Shown here in pieces: positions 1-13,300 of a DNA stretch of 64,000 bases; positions within the stretch are counted from its first letter, which is position 1, and each line of letters begins with the position of its first letter. The position numbers and the translations under genes were made by a program. The notes below the pieces were generated by a model. That model made no database searches. It saw only the letters and a list, made by a program, of their open reading frames with translations, and was not told the DNA's origin. The stretch comes from Congeria kusceri (taxonomy: Eukaryota; Mollusca; Bivalvia; Myida; Dreissenidae): contig CM051025.1 in the NCBI GenBank assembly GCA_027627225.1, forward strand, positions 55,124,681-55,188,680. The letters are read 5' to 3'.

Positions 1-102
1 GATCTGCTTACTTAGATACATCTGCATTATGTCGTTATTATAATGGAGACGTGAAATTGTCATGCTCTACACTGTATTTAATATACCAGCTGTCATGACA
101 CC

Positions 103-216
103 CCCACTTTTTGAAAAAGTGGGAGCTATATAGGAATCGCGCATGTTGTTCCGTACGTCCGTACGTCTGTACGTCCGTACTTCCTTACGTCGGTACGTCG
201 ATAAGTCCGTCTAATA
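103..216. repeat. Short hairpin followed by CGTACGTC simple repeat
   Basis: A near-perfect 21-bp palindrome (CCCACTTTTT/AAAAAGTGGG) at about 103-123 is followed by a degenerate simple repeat of the 8-mer CGTACGTC from about 148 to 213. Hairpin plus CCGT/CGTC simple repeat is a common start of bivalve dispersed repeats. No coding potential is seen. Confidence 0.6.
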
Positions 217-220
217 TTCC

Positions 221-705
221 GTTTCCGCTCCGCTTGACTTCGTAATGCCTGGAAGATTTTAATATAACTTCAGATTATTCTTCCCCGTGACCTGACGATG
301 TCTCGCGTACATGACCCATGCTTGTCGTTCAAAGGTCAAGGTCACAATTCAAAGTCAAGGTCAAATACTTGCATTTTGTTTCCGCTCCATAACTTCTTAA
401 TTCCAGGAAACATTTTAATATTACTTGACACATTATTCCTCATGACCAAATAATGTGGGAGAAACGTAACCCGTGCTTGTCTGTTAAAGGTCAAGGTCAC
501 AATTCAAGGTCAAATATTTGTATTTTGTTTTCGCTTTATAACTTCCAAATGTCTGGAAGGATTTTAATATTACTTGACATTATTATTCCTCATGACCAAA
601 TAATGTGTGACATACGTAACCTGTGCTTGTCTGTTAAAGATCAAGGTCACAGTTCAACAAATCAGGTATGTAGCTTAAAGGTCAAGGTCACATATTATAA
701 GTAAA
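221..705. repeat. Three tandem copies of a ~157-bp unit with TCAAGGTCA boxes
   Basis: Unit starts are recognisable at 221, 378 and 537 (G-T-T-T-Y-C-G-C-T). Each copy carries two exact TCAAGGTCA nonamers, six in all: 336-344, 355-363, 491-499, 504-512, 641-649 and 682-690. The small open frame here is just the repeat read through. Confidence 0.75.
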
Positions 706-715
706 TTTTTGTTTC

Positions 716-3439
716 GGGTTATGTATTGTACCTACAAAGAGGGATTCTTCTGTAACTTGAAACAAAGTGCCTACCGTTATAAAAGGATGTGCCCCAGTCA
801 AGAAAAAGGTCAGTGAATCAAATGCAACGCTTAAAGATCAATTATAAGAATGAAGTTTTTGTATGAAGCAATGGTTTTTCCAACATAAAATGATTTTGAA
901 ATATAACTTTTCTGAAGAGATTTTCAACAGACACGCAAGGACCAGGTCTCTAGCTGAAAGTTCCAGATCACTCTTCAAGGTGAAAAGTCAGAATAGTTGT
1001 CCAGGGCTTATAATGTACTCTTCCCTTTTCATTTCAAGCCCATTTTTCCTCTAATGCAAGTCATTTTGTCAGTGAAAACATTGTTCCGTATCAAAGCACC
1101 ACAACTACAAACCTCTTCATCTGTGTCAACGCGGTATGTGGGGGTTGTGGGTTTTTTAATAACCTTTAGTTATAGCACTGGTTCTTATATAAAGCGTGAT
1201 TCATGTATTTTATTTAACTTTAATCTGTTTGCAAGATGGTCTGGTGCTTATTAAAAAATATATATACCAATCTGTATGTTGTTGCATATTTATAGCTTTA
1301 AAAGGGCCTACAATATTCACAGCAAGGTGTCATTAATGAATATCAACCCAATTAACTAAATATAGAAGGCGTTTGAAACGAGGACCGGTTGAATAAAAGG
1401 AATACTTATTTTTCTTTTTGAGGACTGAAGGATATACACAACTGAAAACACGTGTTTCTTAACATAATAATATAAACAGTAATATCCGCTTAATATGAAC
1501 ACAACCTTTTTGAAGTTGGTATTTAATAATTAGTTGCTAATTCATACGATAATTAGATCCTGTATTTATGTACAACCACTACACAATATAGCTATTACTC
1601 AAATTCAAATTAATATTTCAATATACAAATACTTAAGATAATGTCCATTTATCTTAAGAAAAATAATATTTGGGCCGGTTTTCAACCACTGGGACCGTTT
1701 TTGCCCAAATGGGGGGCCGGTTTTGCTTTTTTGGGGCCGGTTTAGAGCGGGGCCGTTTTTGGCTAGGGCTGGTTTCGCTGCTCCCTTTTAAAACACTTTA
1801 TGACAAAGCTGCTGGGGTGCATGATTTAGAGGTCGTAGGATCGACCTCCGCTGGATTTTTGTGATTGAATACTTTTTTTTTCTGAAAATAGTATTTCAGT
1901 GGATAAGGCAAGACTCTTTTTTTGCAGTTAAGTCGAATTTTGATTGTGTTAAAATTGTATAGAATTGTACAGAGTTCCTCTTTAATTTTTCGCAATGAAT
2001 GGCATGTTTCCCTTCCATAAATGATATCTGAATGTGAACTAACAGCGAACCGTCAGAGAACATACTGCGAATACAATGGTTTGCCGTTCTTGTTCGCGGT
2101 ATGTTTGCAGATAAATTGAATTGTTGGCGAGCATGCCTTTAGCTGGTCACGGTTTGTTCGCTGAGACTAACAAGTTCGCGGGCTGTTCGCAGTAAGAACT
2201 TAAAACAACTGAAGAAATCGCTGACTTTTCACATTTATTACACAAGCTTTTGTGTCCCTTTGGTTAATCAGAAGATGAACTAAGATATTTTCAAAGTTCA
2301 CAATATGTTCACTTTAAAAATGATGTCACAAAATATATTTATTCTGATTGGTCTAATTCAAACAGTTTCAAAATGGAGGGAAACTGGATGTTTACTGAAC
2401 AGGTACAGATAATATTTATTGTTTGCTGTTGATAAAGAAATGTTACACATAAATATTTTGATGATTTGTATTTATTTTGATGTGCATTATGAAAATATTC
2501 TTATGTTTATCTAGAAACATAAGGTTCAAGGCATATAAGTTAGTACTGAAGTACATGTACATAAACATCCAAGGTGTTTGTATAAAAAGGTCCACCTTTG
2601 AGTACTGCTATAAAACACAATGACATAAACAGAATTAAGCACTTAGAATCATAACTCGTTTTTATTTCTAATTTCAATGTCTCTTAAACTAACAGACACA
2701 TTAACACATGACACATACTAGCTGCACAAAGGAAAACGATAAATAATACATCGTAATCCTTACAATATACCATCTCCACAAACATCATCAGCATGGCCAT
2801 TATCAACATCATTATTATCATCATCAGCAGCATTGCACCACCACTACTACAGCATTCATCATATAATTATTGCTATCACCATAATGAACTTGCTAACAAA
2901 GTATGTGTGTTTCTGTGTAGAATTTGCAAGTTGTTGACATATATTCGCTCACAAATAGTTCGCAGCCATACATTTTGAAATGAAAACATCTTATTCGCAG
3001 ATAGTTCAAATTTGTATTCGCATATACATGTTTTTAATATTTGTATTCGTAGATAGTTTACATTTAAATTCGCGGATAGTTCACATTTCCATTCGCGAAT
3101 AGTTCACATTTTTATGCAAATTAGCTGTTCGCGGAAGACCTAATTTGCATGTGAAAAACAAACTGCGTGTTAACAGTCTGCGAACATTCTTGTAAATATA
3201 TTGATAAGTTCGCGAAACGTTCACAAAATGTTCGCTGCATATTAAATTAAGCAGTTCACTTAATAATCAACTTTTCTGTAAGGGTTATTTTTTATATTGC
3301 CAGTTAAAATTCTTATTAGCAAACGTAGAGGTCTTCGTATATTTATTCATTTATGTTCACATGTTTTTTGTAGTATTCTGACATGCTTATAATTCAGAAA
3401 ATGTTATTTATTGTTGATTTATTGTTGCTTTATAATAGC
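716..3439. other. No gene seen; low-complexity and short repeats
   Basis: No convincing coding exon was found. Visible items: a G-rich cluster of GGGCCGGTTTT-like units at about 1672-1775; scattered TTCGCG/GTTCGC motifs from 2040 to 3240, becoming a loose tandem of about 30 bp (TTCGCRGATAGTTCACATTT) at 2985-3125; and ATC/CAC triplet runs at about 2793-2855. Confidence 0.5.
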
Positions 3440-6400
3440 TCTAGATATTGATTGGGGGAATTTCTCGGTGCGTAGAGATGCCCAAGACAAAGATGTCCAA
3501 CAAGCTATACTAGACCTGTCAACAGACTTTAACCTCACGCAAGTGAATGACAAGCCCACCCGATAAAATAATCTCCTCGATCTGATCTTCACCTCCATTC
3601 CATCTTTAATTAAATCTACTGCCAACGCTTCAAGTATATCAGACCACGACATTGTTGTTGCAGATTCGGACACGGAACCATACTACACCAGGCAGAAACC
3701 TAGACGATGTTTTATATCCTCCAAGGCAAACTGGGATCAAGTGAAAGCCAAAATCGCTGATATTCATGCACATATAAGTCATCTTTACAATAAAAAAGCT
3801 AGCGCCCCTCAACTCTGGGATACATTCAAATCAAAACTCACTGCAACCATTCAGTCGAATATACCATCCAAAATGAAAACAGCAAAGAACTCTGCCCCGT
3901 GGATAACCAGAAGTATCAAATGCCAACTCAAGCGCAAAGCAAGACTCTACAAAAAGGCAAAGAGGTCCAACAACTGGGCCAAATACCGGAAATGCCAAAA
4001 AGAAACCAAAACAGCGATGCGCAAAGCTGAATGGACACATAAAAGTAATATCATAGACGACGGCCTCCAAAAGAATAACCCCAAACCATTTTGGAACTAC
4101 ATCAAGTCCTGGAAAGAGGATAACATTGGAATCGCCGCACTTTGGGAACATGGCCATCTTATCAGCGACAGCAAGGGTAATGCAGAAATATTGGTAAACC
4201 AATTCCAGTCAGTCATCACCAAAGATACAAGCAATAAACAAACCCCTAAACTCACCAACCGTGTAGCCAATGACATCCTTCTACTACACATCTGGGAATG
4301 GTGTACTAAAGCTGTTGAAAATCATCAACGTACGGAAAGCAGCTGGACCAGATGAACTCCCTAACAGAGTTTTGCAGTCATGTGCCGTGGAAGCAACCCC
4401 AGCCGTTACTGCCATTTTCCAGCGTTCAGTCGACGCCGGCGAGCTGCCCAAGGAGTGGAGGGACGTAAACAGTGCTCCTGTTTTCAAGAAAGGGATCGAC
4501 ACACCCCAGAGAACTACCGACCAGTGTCACTGACATGTGTGCTGCGAACCCCAACGTGTCGTCACAGCCAGTGACCTACTAGGCTACAACGACAAGAATA
4601 TGTCAACACCATGATACTTGACTCTAGCAAGGCCTTCGACACTGTGCCACACCAACGTCTACTACTGAAGCTTAAAAGCTACGGTATTCGCGGTCCCATA
4701 CTCAACTGGATATCGAACATCCTAACCCAGCTGCAAATGTGTGTGGTAGTGGAAGGAGAGCAGTACCACCATGTTGCAGTTGACTCTGGCGTTCCCTAAA
4801 GGCACGGTGCTTGGACCCCTGCTGTTTCTTTGCTACATCAAAGACCTGCCTGAACGGGTGAAATCCCACATTCGTCTATTCGCAGACGATTGCCTCGTTT
4901 ACAGAGCTATCAACTCAATAAAAGACCACCGAATCCTACAAGAAGACCTCGATAATCTACCAAAGTGGGCCGAAGAATGGAGTCTGTTTAACGCCAAATA
5001 TGCTATATACACAGCACCAAACCCAAATCTGTATTCTTCTACACAGTCAAAGTACACAGAAAACCCATATTTAGGCATAATTTTCTCTAATGATCTGCAA
5101 TGGAAGACCCACATCACAAACACCATAGAGCGGGCCAACTCTACGTTAAGTTTCTTGAGGCGAAACCTCAGATACTGTCCCCCAAAGCTGTCGGAAAACT
5201 CTTACCAAGCGCTTATCCGATCCAAGTTTGAGTACGGAAGTGTCGTATGTGACCCCTTCTAGCAAGGCGACATAGAGGTCACAATACATTAAATAAATAA
5301 GTAATGTAGGCCTGTACTCTCTCAATAAATCAACAAGTTTAACTCGAAGACATGTTTGGAGATGGAGATGTTGGTAGGGTAAGCATTAGTATGCACACAT
5401 AAATCACTGATATGTTTTAAGATTGGAGACTACAGTATACCACTTACGCTGAGGCGAGTTACATTCAACTAGAAAGTAGCCGCTAAAAACATGGTGATAA
5501 AACAGCCAACTTTGTTTAGTGTCGAGTTCTTTCTTACATAATACATGACATACCCTTTGTATTGCTTAAATCAATACAGCTTAGAATGCTCTTTAAGAAA
5601 AGGTACGGTTATGAGGGTCCCTATGTGCTAAATGGTGCATTTATTGTTGGTTAAAGTTATCGCATCTACATTAAATTACATAAGGATTGGAATTAGTATA
5701 TATTGTAACCTAAACACAAAACAGGGAGCGGCACTAAAGGGGCAATGTGTATATAAAATCACCATGTTACTGTGTGGTTTATTGGCTGTTATAAGTTTCA
5801 TGGAAAACATGCGACAAATATCATGATTTTAATGTGCATTACGATTTTTACAGCAAAAACCGCTTTTTTTCAAGTAAAAAAAAAACACAACAAGTACGGA
5901 AACCCGTCTTGTGCATCTTGCAGCACACTAAATCATGCTAAAACAAAAATGAACACGTATTGCATTAAAGTATGTAAACATATGCTAGTATTTTGACTGA
6001 TTTCTATGAATTAAGTACACATTTTGACTCAGGCACCCCATATAATCAAAGCACTTAAAACGCAGCTCAGATTTCTTATCAGCCATCATTCTCATTTTTT
6101 TAAATGCGTTTTCAAGCATTTCTGCTGTGTGCATCGGTCTGAAATTTTGCATGCACATTAGAAATATATTAATAATGATGTAGAATTGTTTTTTCGCGCG
6201 ATATCAAAACTTTAAGTTGTCTTCTAGGTCACAATACATTAACTAAATAAGTCATGTAAGGCTGTACTCTCTAAATAAATCAACAAGTTTAACTCGAAGA
6301 CATGTTTTTAGGTTTAGACACTTGCTTTGATATTCTTTTTTAGAGATGTTGGTAGGGTAAGCATTGGTATGCACAAATAAATCACTGATATGTTTTAAGA

Positions 6401-7222
6401 TTGGAGACTACAGTATGACACTTGCGCTGAGGCGAGTTATATTCAACTAGAAAGTAGCAGCTAAAAAGATGGTGATAAAACAATCAACTTTGTTAAGTGT
6501 CAAGTTCGTTCTTACATAATGCATGACATACCCTTTTTATTACTTAAACCAATTCAACTTAGAATGCTCTTTAAGAAAATGTATGGTTATGAGGGTCCCT
6601 ATGTGCAAAATGGTGCATTTATTTTTGGTTAAATTTATCGCTTTTACATTAAATTACATAAGAATTGGAATTAGTATATTGTAACCTAGACAGGCCAGAG
6701 CGCGTCCAAAGAGCTGTAGCGCGCTTCATTACCAGAGACTAGAAATTCAGACAAGATGGATGCGTAGCAGCCATGCTGGAGGACCTGAACCTCCCCACAC
6801 TCAGGAGAGACGATGCCATAAGAGACTGGCGTTCCTGTACAAGGTAGTGGAAGGGCACGTACCAGCCATCAGCATTGAACATTATTTGCAACCCCTCAAA
6901 CCGAAACCCACCATAAGGGCTAAACAGTTTGAGAATTTTATCCTCCAAAACATTGTAGAAAGATCAGTGAACAATAACCCTAAGTGTTTCCAACCTATAC
7001 ATCAAGAGTGATAATTTTAAGTACTCTGTTTTTGTGCGAACCATTCTAGACTGGAACATACTTAGTCACAGCACCGTGCAATTAACATCAACAGAGTGTT
7101 TCAGGGCTGCACTATCTGCAAAAGTGGGAAATTTGCCTATGTCTGATTTATTCATGCGCACTCCCCGTTGAATAAAAGCCAAGTCTGGTCACTTCACGTA
7201 TATAGATTCAGATTCAGAATAT
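3440..7222 (+). mobile_element. Broken non-LTR retrotransposon (endonuclease end, reverse transcriptase, C-terminal domain)
   Basis: The + strand, read over three frames, gives a 5'-truncated LINE. At 3448-3665 is the end of an APE-type endonuclease (DIDWGN, NNLLDLIFTS, SDHD). A Lys-rich linker follows at 3741-4230. The reverse transcriptase runs from about 4310 to 5262: KAAGPDELPN, PENYRPVSLTCV, SKAFDTVPH (motif A), GTVLGPLLF (motif B) and FADD (motif C, 4879-4890). The chain breaks at GDIE near 5276 and resumes after 6686 with RPERVQRAVARF, then the C-terminal domain (VRTILDWNIL, CFRAALS) ending near 7170. A TTCAGA-repeat tail lies at 7206-7220. There are frameshifts near 4320, 4490 and 4795, and stop codons at about 3563 and 7012, so the copy is dead. 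The wording of the RT motifs suggests a Jockey/CR1-like clade; this is uncertain. Confidence 0.85.
5277..6686. mobile_element. 1.4-kb insertion with ~450-bp direct terminal repeats, inside the LINE
   Basis: Two direct copies, 5277-5710 (434 bp) and 6227-6686 (460 bp), flank a 516-bp internal part. Each starts GGTCAC and ends GTAACC, a near-perfect 6-bp terminal inversion. The outer flanks share TAGA (5273-5276 and 6687-6690), and deleting the insert rejoins the host RT frame as GDIDRPERVQ, so both borders are firm. No protein is encoded. The layout resembles a terminal-repeat retrotransposon in miniature (TRIM), but the repeat termini are not TG...CA and no primer-binding site or polypurine tract is evident. 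Two adjacent MITE copies remain an alternative. The second copy carries about 25 extra bases near 6307-6340. Confidence 0.7.
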
Positions 7223-7377
7223 ATTTAGTACAAATTTAGTAGCATGTAGCCACAGTTTTGATCAGACGATTAACAAGCGTTTGGTGATAACCGTAGATCA
7301 TGTCAACATTGGAATTTGTTTAATCATTTAAAATATAGTTGAAACATTATATGTCATAGTAGCTTTATTTAGCCAAA

Positions 7378-10300
7378 ATGGAACTGAAACGTAGAATATC
7401 CCCAGAGATTGTCGTTGAGCAGCAAAAGTTGGAACTAAAGCGTTCGATCTCACTTTTTCACTGCGTTTCATTAATGTGCTCAGTTACCGGACACGTCTCT
7501 GTTTTCGTCGCACCAACAGCAATCCTCAAGTACACGGGGTCTATAGGACTGTCCTTGATTTTATGGGTATTTGGGGGTATAATGAACTTGTGCCTTGCTC
7601 TGTGCTTCACTGAACTTGGAATAATGTTCCCAAAAAGCGGTGGAGCATATGCATATATTCTGAATGTGTTCGGACCTCTTCCAGGATTTCTAATTGGATG
7701 GGGTTATATATCTTTAATAACTGGGCCCCACTGGGCATTTTGTGCCTATAGTGCCTCACTCTATGTATTGAAGCCATTCTATATAGACTGTGAACCTCCG
7801 AATTCAGCTGTACGGCTCATTGCCATCTGGATCCTTTGTAAGTTTGCTTTAAAGGAACCTATTCACAGATTGGCAAATTGACAATTGCCATAGTTTGTGT
7901 CACCAAAAAAAAACCAGCTTTTTTTTCTCACTACTTTGGAAATGGTACCAGTGCCAGTCGGCTTGGGAAAATAGCACTGTTTTAAATAAAATAATTGTAT
8001 CACTTCGTGAAAAAAAAATCCCAAAAAGGATGTAAATGCAGTAAGTTACAATAATTTAAAAGTATAACAACTTGTTTAATTGATTCGTTCACTTGTATTT
8101 ATTGTTTGGAGGTGGTCAGTTAAAGTTATTTTTACAGGAACACTGTCAATATTTTGTGAACTTCATTTTTATTTTGTTCAGAGATTTGGGGATTTTTCAG
8201 TTCAATAAGTTCAAATTGGGTTGTAAATCTGATTGGGAATGGTACCATTTTTTAAAGTACTAAGCCTTGAATAATAATAATAATAATAAATAGATTTGAG
8301 GCGTGTCATGGGAAAACCCGACTTAATGCATGTACGTAAAGTGTCGTCCCGCACAGGCTAATCGGGGGGATGGCACTTTCCGCCTACAGTGGATTTATGT
8401 TTAGAAGAGACCTCCTTGAAACAGAAAATACCATAAAAGCGGAAAGTGCCATCCCGGATTAGCCTGTTCCCACGACGCCCCTCATTTGTTTTCACTAGAT
8501 ACCCTTACTATTTACTATTTACCACAGTTAAAAACCAGTTGTTAACCCCTCTGGTAACCAGATGTCATGCTTTTTATAAGTCCCAGTGGCAGCTTTGAAA
8601 CAGCAGCAGTTACCACAACAAATGAATTAAAACTTATTACTGGTACATCTTATCAATTTATAAGGTATACTGCATATTCTAACACGACACGTGCAGTTTT
8701 CTATTGACAAAGAACAAAATTCACTGTTGTTTAACTACCAATAAACAACCCCCAAAAATTGCTTCAAAACTATAAAATATAGTTTGCATTGTAATTGCAG
8801 AAAATGTTGTCAGGTCATGTTAGAATCAAAATCATAATCATTTTTGCATAATCATTGTTTATCAGCTGATAAATGCCCTGAGAACCCCATATTGTTGTTT
8901 ATTAGCCAATAAACAACTCAAAATCAAAAATTATTTCTTAAATTAGGCATGGTAAAGCTGGTATAACATTCCAAAGGCCTGAAATCCAATGCATAATTTT
9001 ACATTGTATACTGGTTACTGGTATTTTTGAAATTGTACATTTTTACTAAAAATTTTAAGTTTTCCATTTGTTATGCCCTTTTTTTCAATTTTGTTGCAGT
9101 AACATTTGTTGCAGTCAACTGTGTATATGTGAAGTTTGTCACTAAAGTCCAGAGTGTCCTTACTTTAACAAAGTTACTGTCTCTACTGTTGATCATAATA
9201 AGTGGAGCAATTAGCCTTATCCGAGGTAAGTACATGTACATGTATTAACATATTCAGGTTTGACACTTACATGTGCTTACTGTTGATCATAATAAGTGGA
9301 GCAATTAGCCTTATCCGAGGTAAGTACATGTACATGTATTAACATATTCAGGTTTGACACTTACATGTGCAAGAAAGCAAATTAATCAAATTGTTTCTGA
9401 TTTTGTTTACATACAATTTTAATTTTACACTATTGCTTTTAAAATTGTTCACAAATAACAATGGAACCATACTAACGATATACTTTTAATCACAACTTAA
9501 AGGGGCATATCAATGAATGTTAGGTTGAAAATAAGATTTGCAAACACTAATAAACCCAAAGTTGAATTAAAGGGAGTTGGTATTGACGTGTTGTTAAGTT
9601 CCTAATTCACCATGTCTTTGTAATATTTTTTCTTGACAACTATATCAATATATTGTTGTTACTCCCACAAGATAGAATGTGGATTTGATATACATAGACA
9701 AGTGTCTCGTTTTTGATAGTTGTCTGTATTTCTGCGAAATAACATAGATATGCGCCTTTCAATTCTTGTTATATTTATAATATTTTAATGTCAATATGAA
9801 ATTGGGTTTTATTTATAATTTCATGAATAGATACATTAGGAACGCTTGAGAATAAAAACTGTATTTTTACTAAGGACAAGTGACTTTTGCTTGTGGACAA
9901 GTAGACTTATGCAATGAACCTGTCCGTGGACAAGCTAACTACTGTGATATTTCCACATCTCTGAGAAACATAAATGTAGCAAAAAGGTTCTTACTGCAAT
10001 AACTGTACATGCTGGTAGTTTTGTTAGTCGGTTAGTAATAATTATCACCAATGTGATATTGTTACAAATAACACATTTCTAAGCAGGAAATCTGTTTTGA
10101 TTCTTTGGGTTTTTTTTGTTTCTTTTTGTGTTTTTTTTTCCATAAATAAAGGTTTAAGTAGTTAAATGCATTATTTAACTTTTTCTTCAGATGGCAGTTC
10201 CAACTTATCAGAGCCCTGGGAAGGGACTGAAACCCAACCATTTGTTGTTGCAATGTCTTTGTTTTTCTCTGTCTTCACATACGGTGGATGGTAAACTAAC

Positions 10301-13300
10301 TTGCTCACTCACGCATGCCATTTTTGCTTTATTTATCGTATTAAATTTATAATTTATTAAATGTATTATGCATTGTAATGGTGGAAACTGAAATGTTTTA
10401 TGCGCATAATTCACCTGTATTTTAAAGAAATAAATCACGGTTGAATACCATCAAAATATGGTTAATTGAATACTGCTGCTTGTATATAATAGTTTTATGA
10501 CTAAATAGATTTTTTTTGGTCGAAATCCCCACCCTAGAGCCAAGCATTTTTGTGTAAATCCCCACAGTAGGGGAAGATGCTTGGTGCATCATATGGCTCA
10601 GGAGGCCAATATTGCCGGGATCTAAAATCCGACCAAAATCTAATTCTGGGGATCCTGAATCATTCGGCATGTCAAATTTCCACCTGTCTGGAATTGCTTT
10701 CAGTCTAAAGTCCCGTATACTGTATATGCCCTCCGCTCCCCCCCCTGGGGGAAAATATTGATAGGTCCATAAGTAGAACATGTAGGTTACTAGGTAAAGC
10801 ATGACTTGACTTTACATTTAAATGTACATTTTTCCATGATTATGTAATGTATAAAAATATAATGTATATTAATTTAATAGGGTTGAAATCATAACAATAG
10901 TAGTCAAGTATATTACATGTAGATGCATTGAGCATGCTTACAATTAATAACAATTATTATCTATTAAGTTATTAGCTATAGCATATGCTTAAATAGTGAT
11001 TTGTTGTTTACAAATTGTCACACATAATACACATAATAAACAATAAATAACCATATTTTTCACAATTATTATTTGCACATTTATCTAAACTAGTAAGTGA
11101 AGAAGACAAATATTCGATGTTTGTGTAGTCTGTTTAACCCAAAAATTAAATTCTATATTATTAAGCACTTATAACCAATAAAAATACTATAAAATAATTT
11201 TATAGTGGTGAGCCTATTTTCATGTACATGTACTTCGTGGTTTGAATGTAGTACGTATTTAGGACCCACAAATTTGGCATTATTAACATTTAAATGTGCA
11301 TATATAGATCTATCATCCTATGACACATTAGAGCCTCGGATAAATGGTCAAAAAACACCTAAGTGTGTTGTTAGTCAGTTGCTGGTCATTAGTGTCAGCA
11401 CACTAGTTATAGCAAGAAGAAAAATAATGTAAATTTCAATTTGCATATTTAACTAAACTATAAGCATAAAAAGTGCAAATTTATGACCTTGCAAGTTAAC
11501 CGTTTTAGAGCCTTGGATAAATGGTAAAAAAACACCTAAGTGTGTTGTTAGTCAGTTGCTGGTCATTAGTGTCAGCACACTAGTTATAACAAGAAGAAAA
11601 ATAACGTAAATTTCAATTTGCATATTTAACTAAACTATAAGCATAAAAAAGTGCAAATTTATGACCTTGCAAGTTAACCGTTTTTTCAAGAATGCATGAA
11701 ACTAAGACAGCACAAAAGAAACTGATTTTACAGTATTATTTGTCGAAATCACATTACCACTAATAATCTACCTTTTCTTCATGTATTTGGTGTTAACAGA
11801 AGCTGATATCACTTTCTTCATGTATTTGGTGTTAACAGAAGCTGATATCACTTTCTTCATGTATTTGGTGTTAACAGAAGCTGATATCACTTTCTTCATG
11901 TATTTGGTGTTAACAGAAGCTGATATCACTTTCTTCATGTATTTGGTGTTAACAGAAGCTGATATCACTTTCTTCATGTATTTGGTGTTAACAGAAGCTG
12001 ATATCACTTTCTTCATGTATTTGGTGTTAACAGAAGCTGATATGACTTCTCTGTTTCAAGGCAGATGGTTACCAACCTGATGGAAGAAGTCAAAGACCCT
12101 GGCAGGTTGGAGCATGTTTGATCATTATTTCCATTTTTTACAGTACTGCCTCTAGGGTACTTATTAATAATCACTTCATACATTTTAATGAGACTTTTAA
12201 TTACTCTGTGTCAGTATTGGAAAACTGTAAGAACAACAATATGTCTTGTCAGTTTTGTTCACATGAAAAAAGTTGTGCTCCTGAGCTTTCTAATATTGAG
12301 TGTCCGTGGTGGTCAAGCTATTGACCTCTGAGAATGTACTTTGTACTACATTGATAGAAATAGATTGCTGTTTTTATATAGAATAACAAGATACTGCCTG
12401 GCCATTTGTAGTATATCTGAAGCTTAGAATAATATAACACCAGTCTACAAAATCACCAACTTGCCCGAAGCCTGGGACAAACAAATATCTATTCAAATTT
12501 CGACCTGTCTGCCCGAAAGGCTAAGTATATTAAGGATGCAAAAGTAATGAAATTAAAAGATTAATTTACCAAAAATACAACAATATCCAGAATTTTGTCT
12601 CTAAATATCAGTACCTGATTTTCTTTCCACATTATGACTACATGAACAACATCTCTATCATTTGAACTATTTAGGCAATCCTGACTTTGGACAAGTTCAG
12701 GTGGATTCGGGCAAGTTGAAACTGTACGGTTTATGCCCAAATGGCCAAGTCTTCCCCAAAAATTATTGTGAAGACTGTAACACAGCACTTCTTGGAAAAC
12801 TTGTTATTTCATTCATGCCAAACCTGATATACTACAGACGGTAACCTGTTATTCTATTTATCATACCATATTTTTGTAAAAACTACTCTCGTCAATCTGA
12901 GAATACATTCGAAGCAGGCATACATTGATAAAGTTGACTTTATTGTATATAATGAACAAAAAAGTATTTATGATAAAAGAGTCGAACAGCTGACAAACTG
13001 TTAAGAATGTCTTGTTTTGTTTCAGAGATTTGCCGCGGGCCGTGTACTGGAGTTTGTTAATCATCATTGCCGAATTCACACTGGCAAATGTGGCCTATTT
13101 CATTGTCCTCAGTAAATCTGACGTCATGCAGTCTACCACAGTTGCTGTGGTAAGAACATAGCTCATAATCAAGTTACTTTGTAGTTGCATCACTTGTAAA
13201 CACAGTTGAACTTCTTTATCTCGAACTGGGTGAGTCAAAGTGGAAACAAATCCCAACTTGTTATGCCCCCGAAGGAGGCATTAAAATCCAACTGTCCGTC

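Noticed and set aside
11781..12080. 99-residue open frame with a 13-residue repeat, also open on the other strand
   Set aside because: Product of a 39-bp minisatellite; unit length divisible by three keeps all copies open. It is not in frame with SLC7 exon 4.
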